From positions 1 to 35,455 of the forward strand of contig NZ_MDER01000065.1 in NCBI RefSeq assembly GCF_001721045.1: 35,455 bases of DNA. Direction: 5' to 3'. Both the position numbers and the translations under genes were made by a program. The DNA is from Paenibacillus nuruki (GTDB lineage Bacteria > Bacillota > Bacilli > Paenibacillales > Paenibacillaceae). This document shows, piece by piece, positions 7,272-15,899 of the stretch. How positions within the stretch are numbered: position 1 is the stretch's first letter; every line of letters starts with the position of its first letter. The notes under the pieces are model-generated. The model was not told the origin of the DNA and did not search any database. It was given only the letters and a program-made list of their open reading frames with translations.

Positions 7272-8690
7272 ATGAATAGTAATAAAGAACAGACTTCTTT
7301 ATTCAGACGTAAACCTATAGCAGAAGCGGAAGACAAAGGGCTGAAAAGAGTATTAGGAGCTCTTGATCTAACCACGCTAGGTGTGGGGGCTATTATCGGA
7401 ACAGGGATTTTTGTATTAACAGGGGTAGCTGCTGCTAAATATGCAGGTCCTGGATTAGTACTTTCTTTCCTTTTAGCAGGTATTATCTGTGCGTTTGCCG
7501 CATTATGTTATTCGGAATTTGCTTCAACAGTACCGGCTTCAGGAAGTGCGTATACATATAGTTATACAGCTTTCGGCGAAGTTATTGCATGGATTCTAGG
7601 ATGGGACTTGATACTGGAATATGGATTCGCTAGTGCGGCAGTAGCTAGTGGATGGTCTGGATACTTCCAGAGTCTATTATCAGGGTTTGGATTAGAACTC
7701 CCACATGCCTTAACCAGTGCATTTAGTCCAGAAAAAGGAACATACTTTGATGTGATTGCTTCTGCGATTACATTGATTATTGCATTCTTGCTCACACGTG
7801 GAGTCAAAGAAGCAGCACGTGCCAATGGAATTATGGTTGCTGTGAAATTGATCGTTGTCTTAATCTTTATCGGTGTAGGTGTATTCTACGTACAACCTGA
7901 GAACTGGCATCCATTCCTACCGTTCGGTATGGCAGGTGTAACGACAGGTGCAGCGACGGTATTCTTTGCTTATATCGGATTTGATGCAGTCTCTACAGCC
8001 GCTGAAGAAGTTAAACGTCCACAACGCGACTTGCCAATCGGTATTATTGCTTCATTAGCAATCTGTACGGTATTGTATATTATTGTTTCATTGATTTTGA
8101 CAGGGATTGTTCCTTATCAAATGTTAAACGTTAGCGATCCAGTAGCATTTGCTTTTGAATTTGTTAATTTGAATGGTCTAGCTTGGATCGTATCATTGGG
8201 AGCTATTACAGGGATTACTACTGTATTGCTTGTGATGATGTATGGACAGAGTCGTCTATTATACTCGATGTCACGTGATGGACTGTTGTCTCCAGTCTTT
8301 TCTAAAATTAGTGGTAAAGGTCAGACGCCAGCTAAAGGAACTTGGATTGCAAGTATCATTATCGCAATCTTCGCTGGTTTTATCCCATTAGGTGATCTAG
8401 CTGAATTGACCAATATCGGTACATTGTTTGCTTTTGCTGTAGTTAGTCTAGGGATTATTGTACTTCGTCGTAATCACCCTAACTTGAAAAAAGGATTCCG
8501 TGTTCCATTGGTGCCTTGGATTCCAATCATTAGTGCACTAGGCTGTGTATACTTGATGACTCGCCTTGCACCATTAACTTGGATTGTATTCTTTATCTGG
8601 TTGTTTGTTGGATTATTGATTTACTTCGCTTATGGACGTAATCATAGTCTATTAAACCCAAATCGCAAAAATCGTGATACTAACAAATAA
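7272..8690 (+). CDS. yfnA: YfnA-like APC-superfamily amino acid permease
   Basis: The 472-aa membrane protein has about 12 to 14 hydrophobic segments. It imports amino acids by proton symport if it behaves like its family. Diagnostic features are the unwound first helix with GVGAIIGTGIFVLTG (about residues 38-52), GFDAVSTAAEEVKRPQRDLP after the sixth helix and FRVPLVPWIPI near the end. It resembles Bacillus YfnA throughout as I recall it. The ATG at 7272 lies 8 bases after GAAAGGA; an upstream TTG at 7266 overlaps this spacing and is rejected. It is a single-gene unit with its own terminator. The substrate, perhaps threonine or serine, is not readable. Confidence 0.88.
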   Translation: MNSNKEQTSLFRRKPIAEAEDKGLKRVLGALDLTTLGVGAIIGTGIFVLTGVAAAKYAGPGLVLSFLLAGIICAFAALCYSEFASTVPASGSAYTYSYTAFGEVIAWILGWDLILEYGFASAAVASGWSGYFQSLLSGFGLELPHALTSAFSPEKGTYFDVIASAITLIIAFLLTRGVKEAARANGIMVAVKLIVVLIFIGVGVFYVQPENWHPFLPFGMAGVTTGAATVFFAYIGFDAVSTAAEEVKRPQRDLPIGIIASLAICTVLYIIVSLILTGIVPYQMLNVSDPVAFAFEFVNLNGLAWIVSLGAITGITTVLLVMMYGQSRLLYSMSRDGLLSPVFSKISGKGQTPAKGTWIASIIIAIFAGFIPLGDLAELTNIGTLFAFAVVSLGIIVLRRNHPNLKKGFRVPLVPWIPIISALGCVYLMTRLAPLTWIVFFIWLFVGLLIYFAYGRNHSLLNPNRKNRDTNK

Positions 8691-8710
8691 TATTCCAATC
8701 GATCTAAATC

Positions 8711-8757
8711 AAAAACCTCTGAATGGTGGTCTATTCCACAGTTCAGAGGTTTTTTTA
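8711..8757 (+). terminator. Terminator after the amino acid permease
   Basis: AAAAACCTCTGAA (8711-8723) pairs with its exact complement at 8742-8754, followed by a T-run. Confidence 0.9.
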
Positions 8758-8799
8758 TGCAACAGAATTAACCATAACGATAATAAAAAGATTGAGATT

Positions 8800-9519
8800 A
8801 TGAGTAATATGCAATATATTGGTTTTATGAAAAAACTATCAATCCAGAAAATAAGTCGTCCGACGTTGCGTGATCAAGTATATGATACGCTCAAACAAGG
8901 TATTGTGACCTTAGAATTATTGCCTGAGCAGAAGCTCAATGATAATGAATTAGCCGCGCAATTCGGAGTAAGCCGTACTCCAGTGCGTGAAGCTTTGAAG
9001 CGATTGGAGGATGAAGGATTAATTGAATCTTTTCCTGGAGCCGTTACACGGGTTGCTCCTTTATATGAAGAAGCGGCAGCACATGCTTTTACAGTAGCAG
9101 CGGTATTACATGGATTAGCAGCACGCTTATCTATTCCTTACTTGCAGACCCCACATTATGATATGCTAAAACAGTTCAATCAAGAATTGATTACGGCACT
9201 TCAGCAACAGGATGCTTCTGCGGCTATTCAAGCTGATGATCAATTTCACGATGTATTTATACAACAAGCGAATAATCCCGAGATTATAGCTGCACTAAGC
9301 CGTGTGATGCCTAAGATCAGACGATTAGAATACGCTAAATTCAGCAGTATTGATCATACGCATTCACCTGAAGACCATCGACTGATTATAGAAGCAAGTG
9401 AAGCAGGGGACTTATTATTAACCGCTACACGGATGGAGCAGAACTGGATGAGTCTGGGGAGTTGGTTGGCTTCTTCTGGTAATCACTCTCCATCTTCCAC
9501 AGATCAAGGTTCATCATGA
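8800..9519 (+). CDS. GntR-family regulator, FadR subfamily (FCD domain)
   Basis: The winged helix-turn-helix lies at about residues 15-80 (RPTLRDQVYDTLKQGI, then LAAQFGVSRTPVREALKRLEDEGLIE), with the classic GntR motif SRTPVREAL. A helical FCD effector domain follows. FCD His/Asp residues that may bind metal are suggested by ADDQFHDVF and DHRLI. The start is uncertain: ATG at 8800, 8809 and 8827 are in frame and none has a good ribosome binding site. The stop overlaps the start of the exporter gene by four bases (ATGA), so the two are translationally coupled. The regulator probably controls the exporter. Effector unknown. Confidence 0.87.
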   Translation: MSNMQYIGFMKKLSIQKISRPTLRDQVYDTLKQGIVTLELLPEQKLNDNELAAQFGVSRTPVREALKRLEDEGLIESFPGAVTRVAPLYEEAAAHAFTVAAVLHGLAARLSIPYLQTPHYDMLKQFNQELITALQQQDASAAIQADDQFHDVFIQQANNPEIIAALSRVMPKIRRLEYAKFSSIDHTHSPEDHRLIIEASEAGDLLLTATRMEQNWMSLGSWLASSGNHSPSSTDQGSS

Positions 9520-10496
9520 AAGCTGTACTGATCGGCGTAGCGGCGGCATTCTTTTTTGCGTTTACATTTGTGCTGAATCGCTCGATGGAAGTGGGTGGAG
9601 GCAGTTGGCTATGGAGCGCATCACTACGTTACTTTTTTATGATCCCGTTATTAGCGATACTGGTTATTTTGCGCCGTAATCTTACTGGATTATGGGTGGA
9701 AATGAAAAAGTCGCCTGTGCAGTGGTTGATATGGAGTACCATCGGATTTGGATTATTTTATGCACCGATGTGTGCGGCGGCAATCTACTCACCCGGTTGG
9801 CTGACTGCGGCGGCTTTTGAAATGACGATTGTGGCAGGTATGATTATGTCACCACTGTTCTTCTTTGTCCGTTATACGCCTCAAGGAGCGATTCAAGAAC
9901 GAGGAAAGATCCCAAGAGCAGGCATGTTAGCGGCGCTAATTATTTTGACAGGGATTGGGTTAATGCAGTGGGAACAGGTCAGACAACATACAGAAGGTGC
10001 TAGCTGGCAAGGTATTGTATTGATTGCTATTGCGGCTTTTGCTTATCCGCTAGGTAATCGTAAAATGATGGAAGTATGCGATGGGCGATTGGATGCTTTT
10101 CAGCGGACACTGGGAATGAGTATAGCCAGTCTTCCTGTATGGATTATTCTAGCGTGTATCGGTGCTATCCAATCTGGATTACCTTCAGGTGCTCAGACAG
10201 GGCAGACATTTCTAGTCGCTCTATTTTCAGGGGTTGTAGCAACCGTATTGTTCTTTGGTGCTACCGATCAAGTCAGGCATCATCCTGCACGTCTAGCCAC
10301 TGTAGAAGCGACGCAAGCGTTAGAAGTAGTCTTTACTTTATTAGGTGAGTGGCTACTTCTAGGTGTTATGTTGTCTTCAGTCGGCATGTGGGTAGGATTG
10401 GTATTGGTTATCGGGGGTATGGCGGTTAATGCTATATTGTCGGTTCGAGAGCCAGGTATTTCCCGTAAGCATAAGTCTAATCATCCTGTGATTTGA
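9516..10496 (+). CDS. EamA/DMT-type exporter (EmrE multidrug resistance efflux family)
   Basis: This 326-aa protein has about ten hydrophobic helices with internal duplication, as in drug/metabolite transporters of the EamA/EmrE type. It starts MKAVLIGVAAAFFFAFTFV and has the typical GLFYAPMCAAAIYSPGWL stretch and a last helix pair rich in Gly and Val. Its ATG overlaps the stop of the GntR gene (ATGA at 9516-9519), so the two form an operon. It likely exports a small amphipathic compound or metabolite sensed by the regulator. The C-terminus is short, basic and cytoplasmic. Confidence 0.82.
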   Translation: MKAVLIGVAAAFFFAFTFVLNRSMEVGGGSWLWSASLRYFFMIPLLAILVILRRNLTGLWVEMKKSPVQWLIWSTIGFGLFYAPMCAAAIYSPGWLTAAAFEMTIVAGMIMSPLFFFVRYTPQGAIQERGKIPRAGMLAALIILTGIGLMQWEQVRQHTEGASWQGIVLIAIAAFAYPLGNRKMMEVCDGRLDAFQRTLGMSIASLPVWIILACIGAIQSGLPSGAQTGQTFLVALFSGVVATVLFFGATDQVRHHPARLATVEATQALEVVFTLLGEWLLLGVMLSSVGMWVGLVLVIGGMAVNAILSVREPGISRKHKSNHPVI

Positions 10497-10583
10497 TTCC
10501 GGAAATAACATATATTATTCATGCTTCAATATTTAATTCACAATGATATATAGACTAATTGAGCGAGATTAAAGGAGTTTATT

Positions 10584-11684
10584 ATGCGATTTGATATTCA
10601 ATTTTTATCTTTTTTTGTATTACAAGTTGAAGGTAAAGAAGGACAAACTAACAAAAACTACAAACATTATCAAACACTCGATGAAGATGAGTATGAAGAA
10701 AGCGAGATCAAAAAATTTCTACATGCTGAATTTGGTCGTACAGCCAAACGGAAAGTCGAAAAAAATCCGGGTACAGAACAGCCGCCTACTAAGATTGGTA
10801 CGTTTTTAGTTGAGCCGGGACATGAACTGACCAGCAATCCTAACTTTAATTTATTTACTCGTCTAAGAGCAGTTGATAATAAAGAAGATTTCAAAAATGC
10901 ATGTGATGATCTGGTACGTAGCTATCTGGAAACAAGTTCAGTTCGTGGTGGAGCTTTGATTATCACACAAGCCAAGCTAGATACGCATTTTGATGATCCG
11001 TTTATTTTTGTGATGAAATGTGATTTTGAACAGCGTATCGCCCGTATTTCGGATGAACGTAGTCTGATTAGCGAAGTCGAGATGGCGATTAGCGCCCGCA
11101 ATATGAAATCAATTCAATACCCGCATATGCCAGAAGAAGGTATGATCGAAGAATGGGAGCTTAAAATTCACCAATCTTCTCATGCCCGTTATTTTGAAGA
11201 CTTTTTGAAATTTATCACGTATGAGCAATCGATTCCGGAGATTGTTAATGAACGAGTGATGGATTATGTACAGACATATGTCGAAGAAAAGTGGCCGGAT
11301 GCCACCAATCTAGAACGTCAGCAAGAAGAGCATGATCTAGAACTATGGGCAGCCAGTGAAAAGCGGGATATTCAAGAAAAATGGGAACCGCAACATGTGA
11401 TCGAAGCCGCAGAGCGTATTGTGGAGATTAAGCCAGAGATCGAGATCAAAATGAAGCTAGGAGATACGAGTATTCGTGGATTGCTTGCTGATTATGGATA
11501 TCGACTGCATATTGCCAAGTTAGGTGATCATTATGCTATGGTGATTGAAGGCGATGCGTTTACGTTTGATAAAGGATTTTCACCTGTAGAACTATTACAG
11601 CCGGAGCCTTTTGAAGTGGTGGCAAGACGCTTAGTGGATCGGGCGAATGAAACACCTGAACGTGACGATGATATTCCTTATTGA
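10584..11684 (+). CDS. DUF3900 family protein of unknown function
   Basis: The 366-aa soluble, acidic protein resembles the DUF3900 proteins of Bacillus and Paenibacillus as I recall them. Typical stretches are FDIQFLSFFVLQVEGK at the N-terminus, SSVRGGALIITQAKL and KSIQYPHMPEEGMIEEWEL in the middle. There is no signal peptide, membrane helix or obvious catalytic motif. The ATG is preceded by AAAGGAG at about 10571-10577. It is a single-gene unit ending in a strong terminator. No function is known to me. Confidence 0.8.
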   Translation: MRFDIQFLSFFVLQVEGKEGQTNKNYKHYQTLDEDEYEESEIKKFLHAEFGRTAKRKVEKNPGTEQPPTKIGTFLVEPGHELTSNPNFNLFTRLRAVDNKEDFKNACDDLVRSYLETSSVRGGALIITQAKLDTHFDDPFIFVMKCDFEQRIARISDERSLISEVEMAISARNMKSIQYPHMPEEGMIEEWELKIHQSSHARYFEDFLKFITYEQSIPEIVNERVMDYVQTYVEEKWPDATNLERQQEEHDLELWAASEKRDIQEKWEPQHVIEAAERIVEIKPEIEIKMKLGDTSIRGLLADYGYRLHIAKLGDHYAMVIEGDAFTFDKGFSPVELLQPEPFEVVARRLVDRANETPERDDDIPY

Positions 11685-11719
11685 TCAAGTGATCATTAGA
11701 CAATCATCATTTTACACAT

Positions 11720-11762
11720 AAAAAAAGTGGATTCAGGGTCTTATCCCTAAATCCACTTTTTT
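11720..11762. terminator. Strong terminator between DUF3900 gene and ldh
   Basis: AAAAAAGTGGATT (11721-11733) pairs with its complement at 11750-11762, and CAGGG/CCCTA extends the stem inwards. It can serve both convergent genes. Confidence 0.9.
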
Positions 11763-11882
11763 ATATTATTTTTGAATTATTCAGTTTATCTGTACATCGA
11801 TATTCGTTAGAGATTTGTCATATGAATACAAGATAGTCTATAGTTAATTATATATCACTTCAGGATCTATCTCTGATTCAAC

Positions 11883-12818
11883 TTAAATATCTAACTGGGC
11901 AATCTGATCTTTTAACTTTGTAGCAGAAGCACGTAGTAATTCTTCTTCATGCTCATTCATAGGAATAGGCAATTTGGCTTGGATACCATCTCTACCGACA
12001 ATCGCAGGTACACCCAGATATACGTCAGAGATGCCATGATAATCTTCAAGCAAAGAAGAAACGTTCAATACAGCGTGTTCATTTTGCAAAATAGCCGCTA
12101 CAATGCGGTCAAGTGCTAGTGCAATCGCATACGAAGTAGATCCTTTAGCATTGATGATTTCGTAAGCTGCATTTTTGGTGTTTTCAAAGATTTCTTTTTG
12201 CTTGTCTTCTTCAAAGTTCAGTGGAGCTCCTGCAATATTAGACAGACTCCATACAGGCAACTCGGAATCACCATGCTCCCCAATAATATGAGCATGAATA
12301 CTGCGAGGATCAATGCCTTTTTCTTTACCAATTAAATAACGGAAGCGTGCGCTATCAAGTAATGTACCGGAGCCAATAACACGGTTAGATGGCCAACCGC
12401 TCTTTTTCCATGATACATAACTGAGTATATCTACTGGATTGGTAGCAATAAGTAGAATACCGCTATTATTATATTTCGTAATATTCGAAATAATGTCTTC
12501 GAAGATGGCTGAATTCCGATTCAATAAGTCGATCCGTGTTTCCCCTGGACGCTGATTGGAACCGGCAGCAATAATGATAATATCTGCGTCTTTGCAATCC
12601 GAATAATCACCTGCCCATAGTTTGACGCCGCCAACGAATGGGAGTCCATGGTTCATATCGAGTGCTTCGCCAAGAGCTTTGTTGTGATTCGCATCAATAA
12701 AGACGAGTTCAGACATTCTCTTGTGGAGTAAAAGGGTATAAGCGGTTGTGGAGCCTACGGCTCCTGTGCCAATAACAACGACACGGTGGGGCTTGGATAC
12801 AGATTCAGATACTGTCAT
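11883..12818 (-). CDS. ldh: L-lactate dehydrogenase
   Basis: The enzyme reduces pyruvate to L-lactate with NADH, regenerating NAD in fermentation. The 311-aa protein has the NAD-binding GTGAVGSTTAY (about 17-27) and acidic D42 for the ribose. The specificity loop is AAGSNQRPGETR, whose Gln89 marks lactate rather than malate dehydrogenase. Catalytic H182 lies in GEHGDSE and a substrate-binding Arg in LLDSARFR (R158). The minus-strand ATG is preceded by AAGGAG. It is a single gene. An Fnr-like site lies upstream at 12886-12901; no Rex box was seen. Confidence 0.95.
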   Translation of the reverse strand: MTVSESVSKPHRVVVIGTGAVGSTTAYTLLLHKRMSELVFIDANHNKALGEALDMNHGLPFVGGVKLWAGDYSDCKDADIIIIAAGSNQRPGETRIDLLNRNSAIFEDIISNITKYNNSGILLIATNPVDILSYVSWKKSGWPSNRVIGSGTLLDSARFRYLIGKEKGIDPRSIHAHIIGEHGDSELPVWSLSNIAGAPLNFEEDKQKEIFENTKNAAYEIINAKGSTSYAIALALDRIVAAILQNEHAVLNVSSLLEDYHGISDVYLGVPAIVGRDGIQAKLPIPMNEHEEELLRASATKLKDQIAQLDI

Positions 12819-12885
12819 TTTTTATCATCTCCTTCTTTAATCTATATTACAGATTCGCTACTATTGTAACGGAAAGCGCGACCAA

Positions 12886-12901
12886 TGTAAAAAGGATCAC
12901 A
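12886..12901 (-). promoter_or_regulatory. Possible Fnr site upstream of ldh
   Basis: Read on the ldh strand it is TGTGA-TCCTTT-TTACA, matching the Fnr pattern TGTGA-N6-TCACA at nine of ten positions. A -10-like TACAAT lies at 12863-12868 on the same strand. The implied distance to the transcription start (about 36-40) is slightly short of the usual 41.5. Confidence 0.4.
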
Positions 12902-13068
12902 GAAAAGAAAGCCCAAAAAATGGTATGGAGCATTGCAAAAATCGCAAAATCTGTAATGGCTTGTAACTTTTCTGTAAACAACCTCTGTTCATTATGGTTT
13001 ACTCTTATAAGGGTTATCAAACATCGGAATCACAAATTGCTTAATGTAAGCGTGAAAGGAGAGAAAGA

Positions 13069-14382
13069 ATGAAACGATCGATGCGCAAAGCGCTCTTTAT
13101 ATGGATTACGCTTATTTTTGTCCTTACTGCTTGTCAATCATCTACAAGTGACTATGATCCAGCAGCAGACAAAGCGTCATCTCAAGAACTCAAAAAAATT
13201 CAAACTGAAGATCAAGGGCAGACCATAACCCTTAACCATACAGCAACATCAGATACGAAGCAGGGGGCTCCTGCTGAAAAAGGTTATAAAATTCAGACCC
13301 GATTAACAGACTTTCAATTATTAAGTGCAAGTGCAGGTCTAGCATGGGGGGTTACCCGTAATGAACTGCGTATCTATGTGACGCAAGATAGTGGAGGCAC
13401 ATGGGATAATGTATCACCCGCTCAGACCGTTACATTTTCAGAACCGCCTACGTATGGCAAAGATATCTTTTTCTTAAATCAAAATAATGGTTGGGTGGTT
13501 CGCAATGCATCAGGTGTAGGCGAAACCTTAATTCTGCATACAACCGATGGCGGACAGAACTGGAATTTCGCTACATTGGATGATGAAGTAAATGTATTAG
13601 GTATTTATTTTATGGATAGTAAAATGGGTTGGGCACTGGCTTCTTCAGATTCAGCCAATAGTGCAGAAGATCAGCAGGAAAAAGTACTCTATATTACCAA
13701 AGATGGCGGTAATACATGGGAAAAAGTGATGCAAAACACAGGTATCTATGAAGCTAAAGGGTTAGCAACGCAAGCTATTCCTAAATTCGGGAAGCTTGTA
13801 GGCATGTCTTTTAGAGATCGTGATCATGGATTTGTGACGTTAGAACAACAAGGTAAGCCTCATCTCTATATGACAAGTGATTCCGGCAAAACGTGGAAAT
13901 CAGGGCCTGACTTTGAGAAAAATACCAAAATGTCGAATTGTCATGCTTTGACCACAGGGAAACCTCAATTTTTTGGTGACAGCAAAACAGCCGGTTGGAT
14001 GAATATTGGTTGTGTAACCGATAACCAGACAAGCTACAATGGCTATTTTACCAATGATGCAGGCAAGACATGGAACTTTGCTCCATTTGCGTTAAAAGCT
14101 CAAACTGGTGTTAATCAGTCGATGGGTCCTACTTTTTTGAATAACAAAATAGGGTGGTCTGTAGTTGACGGGGTAGTCTATCGTACAACCAATCAAGGCA
14201 AGACATGGACAGCATTACCTGTCAATAATACGTTACAAAGAACATTGAATAATTATCCAGAGTTAGCCAAATTGCAATTCTTTTCTGCAAATGTAGGTTG
14301 GTTATTAGTTGCCAAAAATGAAGAACGACGTTCACTACTAATGCAGACTACCGATGGTGGCAAAACATGGCATGTTTTATAA
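13069..14382 (+). CDS. Lipoprotein with Asp-box / YCF48-like beta-propeller repeats
   Basis: The 437-aa protein has a lipoprotein signal peptide with lipobox LTAC and Cys22, so it should be anchored on the outer face of the membrane. After a low-complexity linker it carries seven Asp-box-like repeats of the form D-x-G-x-T-W: QDSGGTW, TDGGQNW, KDGGNTW, SDSGKTW, NDAGKTW, TNQGKTW and TDGGKTW. This is the repeat of YCF48-like and BNR/sialidase-type propellers. The YCF48 resemblance concerns the fold only and does not imply photosynthesis. The enzymatic residues of sialidases are not evident. A strong ribosome binding site (AAAGGAGAG) precedes the ATG. The role is unknown, perhaps binding of an extracellular ligand. 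Confidence 0.85.
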   Translation: MKRSMRKALFIWITLIFVLTACQSSTSDYDPAADKASSQELKKIQTEDQGQTITLNHTATSDTKQGAPAEKGYKIQTRLTDFQLLSASAGLAWGVTRNELRIYVTQDSGGTWDNVSPAQTVTFSEPPTYGKDIFFLNQNNGWVVRNASGVGETLILHTTDGGQNWNFATLDDEVNVLGIYFMDSKMGWALASSDSANSAEDQQEKVLYITKDGGNTWEKVMQNTGIYEAKGLATQAIPKFGKLVGMSFRDRDHGFVTLEQQGKPHLYMTSDSGKTWKSGPDFEKNTKMSNCHALTTGKPQFFGDSKTAGWMNIGCVTDNQTSYNGYFTNDAGKTWNFAPFALKAQTGVNQSMGPTFLNNKIGWSVVDGVVYRTTNQGKTWTALPVNNTLQRTLNNYPELAKLQFFSANVGWLLVAKNEERRSLLMQTTDGGKTWHVL

Positions 14383-14410
14383 AATACGATCATAAATAAG
14401 AATGATATAC

Positions 14411-14463
14411 AAAGGATCTGCTTTGCGAACCCGTCTAAAGGTAGCAAAGGTGATCCTTTTTTC
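14411..14463 (+). terminator. Terminator after the Asp-box lipoprotein
   Basis: AAAGGATC (14411-14418) pairs with GATCCTTT (14452-14459), and GCTTTGC with GCAAAG extends the stem inwards, followed by a T-run. Confidence 0.8.
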
Positions 14464-14520
14464 TCGTTAGAATACTTTCTTTTTATAAAATCAAAAAATA
14501 ATTTAAAATTCTTTGTTGAT

Positions 14521-14563
14521 TGTGAAATAAATCACATTAATATACTTTTGAATCGGTTATGCT
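14521..14563 (+). promoter_or_regulatory. Fnr-type class II promoter for the cysteine-rich small protein
   Basis: TGTGAAATAAATCACA at 14521-14536 is a perfect TGTGA-N6-TCACA palindrome, the known Bacillus Fnr (and CRP-family) half-site arrangement. A -10-like TATGCT at 14558-14563 implies a start near 14570, placing the palindrome centre (14528.5) about 41.5 bp upstream, the standard class II activator position. No good -35 hexamer is needed or seen. Confidence 0.7.
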
Positions 14564-14595
14564 TGGGATGTAGAAAAAACAAGGAGATGATTGAG

Positions 14596-14772
14596 ATGAG
14601 AAACAATACTAATGAAAACCTTACTAACTTTTACATGAACCTTTGCTACACTTGCTTGGATGCTAATGAATGTCGAGAAGAAGAAGCTTGTCGTGCATGT
14701 TGGGCAGATCAAGGTGTATTGGATGCCGCTAAAGATGATACTCAGGAGCTTTTACAAGCGTATTATGCATAA
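14596..14772 (+). CDS. 58-aa cysteine-rich protein of unknown function, probably anaerobically induced
   Basis: The ATG at 14596 lies nine bases after AAGGAG (14581-14586); an upstream TTG at 14548 precedes this site and also the inferred transcription start, so is rejected. Five cysteines at residues 17, 20, 26, 32 and 35 follow a mirror-symmetric pattern, C-x2-C-x5-C-x5-C-x2-C, with acidic residues between. This suggests zinc or iron-sulfur binding, though five rather than four ligands is unusual. There is no signal peptide. The C-terminus is acidic and ends in LLQAYYA. It stands alone, between an Fnr-type promoter and a strong terminator. No family recognised. Confidence 0.8.
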   Translation: MRNNTNENLTNFYMNLCYTCLDANECREEEACRACWADQGVLDAAKDDTQELLQAYYA

Positions 14773-14836
14773 TCGGTTCATAAGATTATCTATTATCCAA
14801 GCCAGACATTCAGATGGATTATCTATAGGCACTTCA

Positions 14837-14880
14837 TAAAGGAACACACTTCGCTGATCAATAAGAAGTGTGTTCCTTTA
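14837..14880 (+). terminator. Strong terminator after the cysteine-rich protein
   Basis: A perfect 16-bp stem pairs TAAAGGAACACACTTC (14837-14852) with its complement at 14865-14880, with a 12-nt loop. Confidence 0.85.
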
Positions 14881-15033
14881 TCATTTCTGATCCTTTTGGA
14901 CATAAGTCATACCTTTGTATTTACATAGAAAAGTACCGGTCGTATAAGAGGTCATGTTTCTTAATTCTCTCAATCGTTGAATAAGCAGTATAGATTCATC
15001 ATACTCATATACGAACTCAAAGGGAGATATCTT

Positions 15034-15780
15034 ATGAAATATGCTTCGAAAACGGTTATTGTCACAGGTGCAGCCAAAGGAATCGGTAAAGCTGTAGCAG
15101 AACGTTATGCCGCAGAAGGCGCTACTGTGTTTTTGACAGATACGTTAGAACCTGAAGGTGCTTCAGCAGCAGCAGCTATCCGTGAGAGCGGAGGACAAGC
15201 ACACTTTTTACCTTGTGATGTACGTCGAGAAGAAGACGTTATAGCCACTATACAGGAGATTGTGAATACAACCGGACAGATTGATATTGTTATTAATAAC
15301 GCAGGGGTGTCTCGCTGGAAATCGCCTTACGAACTAACTTTGGACGAGTGGGACGATGTAATGAATACGAATGTTAGAGCTTGTTTCTTAGTATCCCGCG
15401 AAGCCGCTAAAGTGATGCGTAATCATACAGGAGGTTCTATTGTTAATATTTCTTCAACACGTGCTCATATGTCTGAGCCTCATTCTGAAGCATATGCGGC
15501 TTCAAAAGGTGGTATTACAGCGATTACGCACGCTCTATCTGTATCGCTAGGTCCTGATCATATTACCGTGAATGCGATTAGCCCGGGCTGGATTGAGACA
15601 GGCGACTATAATGCTCTGACGAAAGAAGACCATGCACAACATCCAGCAGGACGTGTAGGCACACCTGAAGATGTAGCGAGAACCTGTTTATTTTTAACCG
15701 ATCCAGAAAATTCATTTATTACTGGTGCTGAATTGATTGTAGATGGTGGAATGACACGTAAAATGATCTATGTTGAATAG
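15034..15780 (+). CDS. Short-chain dehydrogenase/reductase (SDR), glucose-1-dehydrogenase-like
   Basis: This 248-aa classical SDR has the cofactor motif TGAAKGIG (11-18), NNAG (88-91), active-site Ser at 140/141 and Y154-x3-K158 in YAASK, plus SPGWIETG. Asp36 after the second strand favours NAD over NADP. It ends in DGGMTRKM as usual for the family. The ATG at 15034 lies seven bases after AAGGGAG; an upstream ATG at 14977 has no ribosome binding site. It is a single-gene unit convergent with the SsuD-like gene. The substrate cannot be read. Confidence 0.9.
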   Translation: MKYASKTVIVTGAAKGIGKAVAERYAAEGATVFLTDTLEPEGASAAAAIRESGGQAHFLPCDVRREEDVIATIQEIVNTTGQIDIVINNAGVSRWKSPYELTLDEWDDVMNTNVRACFLVSREAAKVMRNHTGGSIVNISSTRAHMSEPHSEAYAASKGGITAITHALSVSLGPDHITVNAISPGWIETGDYNALTKEDHAQHPAGRVGTPEDVARTCLFLTDPENSFITGAELIVDGGMTRKMIYVE

Positions 15781-15809
15781 ATGAGCTAGAGCATACTTAT
15801 AAGCATGAC

Positions 15810-15844
15810 AAAAAACAGGTGCGAATAGATCGCGCCTGTTTTTG
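15810..15844. terminator. Bidirectional terminator between SDR and SsuD-like gene
   Basis: AAAAACAGG followed by TGCG pairs with CGCG followed by CCTGTTTTT, with one T-G pair and a short loop. Confidence 0.85.
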
Positions 15845-15899
15845 TTATATTAAGAAATAAAATTCGTAGTTTATGATTAGCTAACAGACTTCATCGTCC

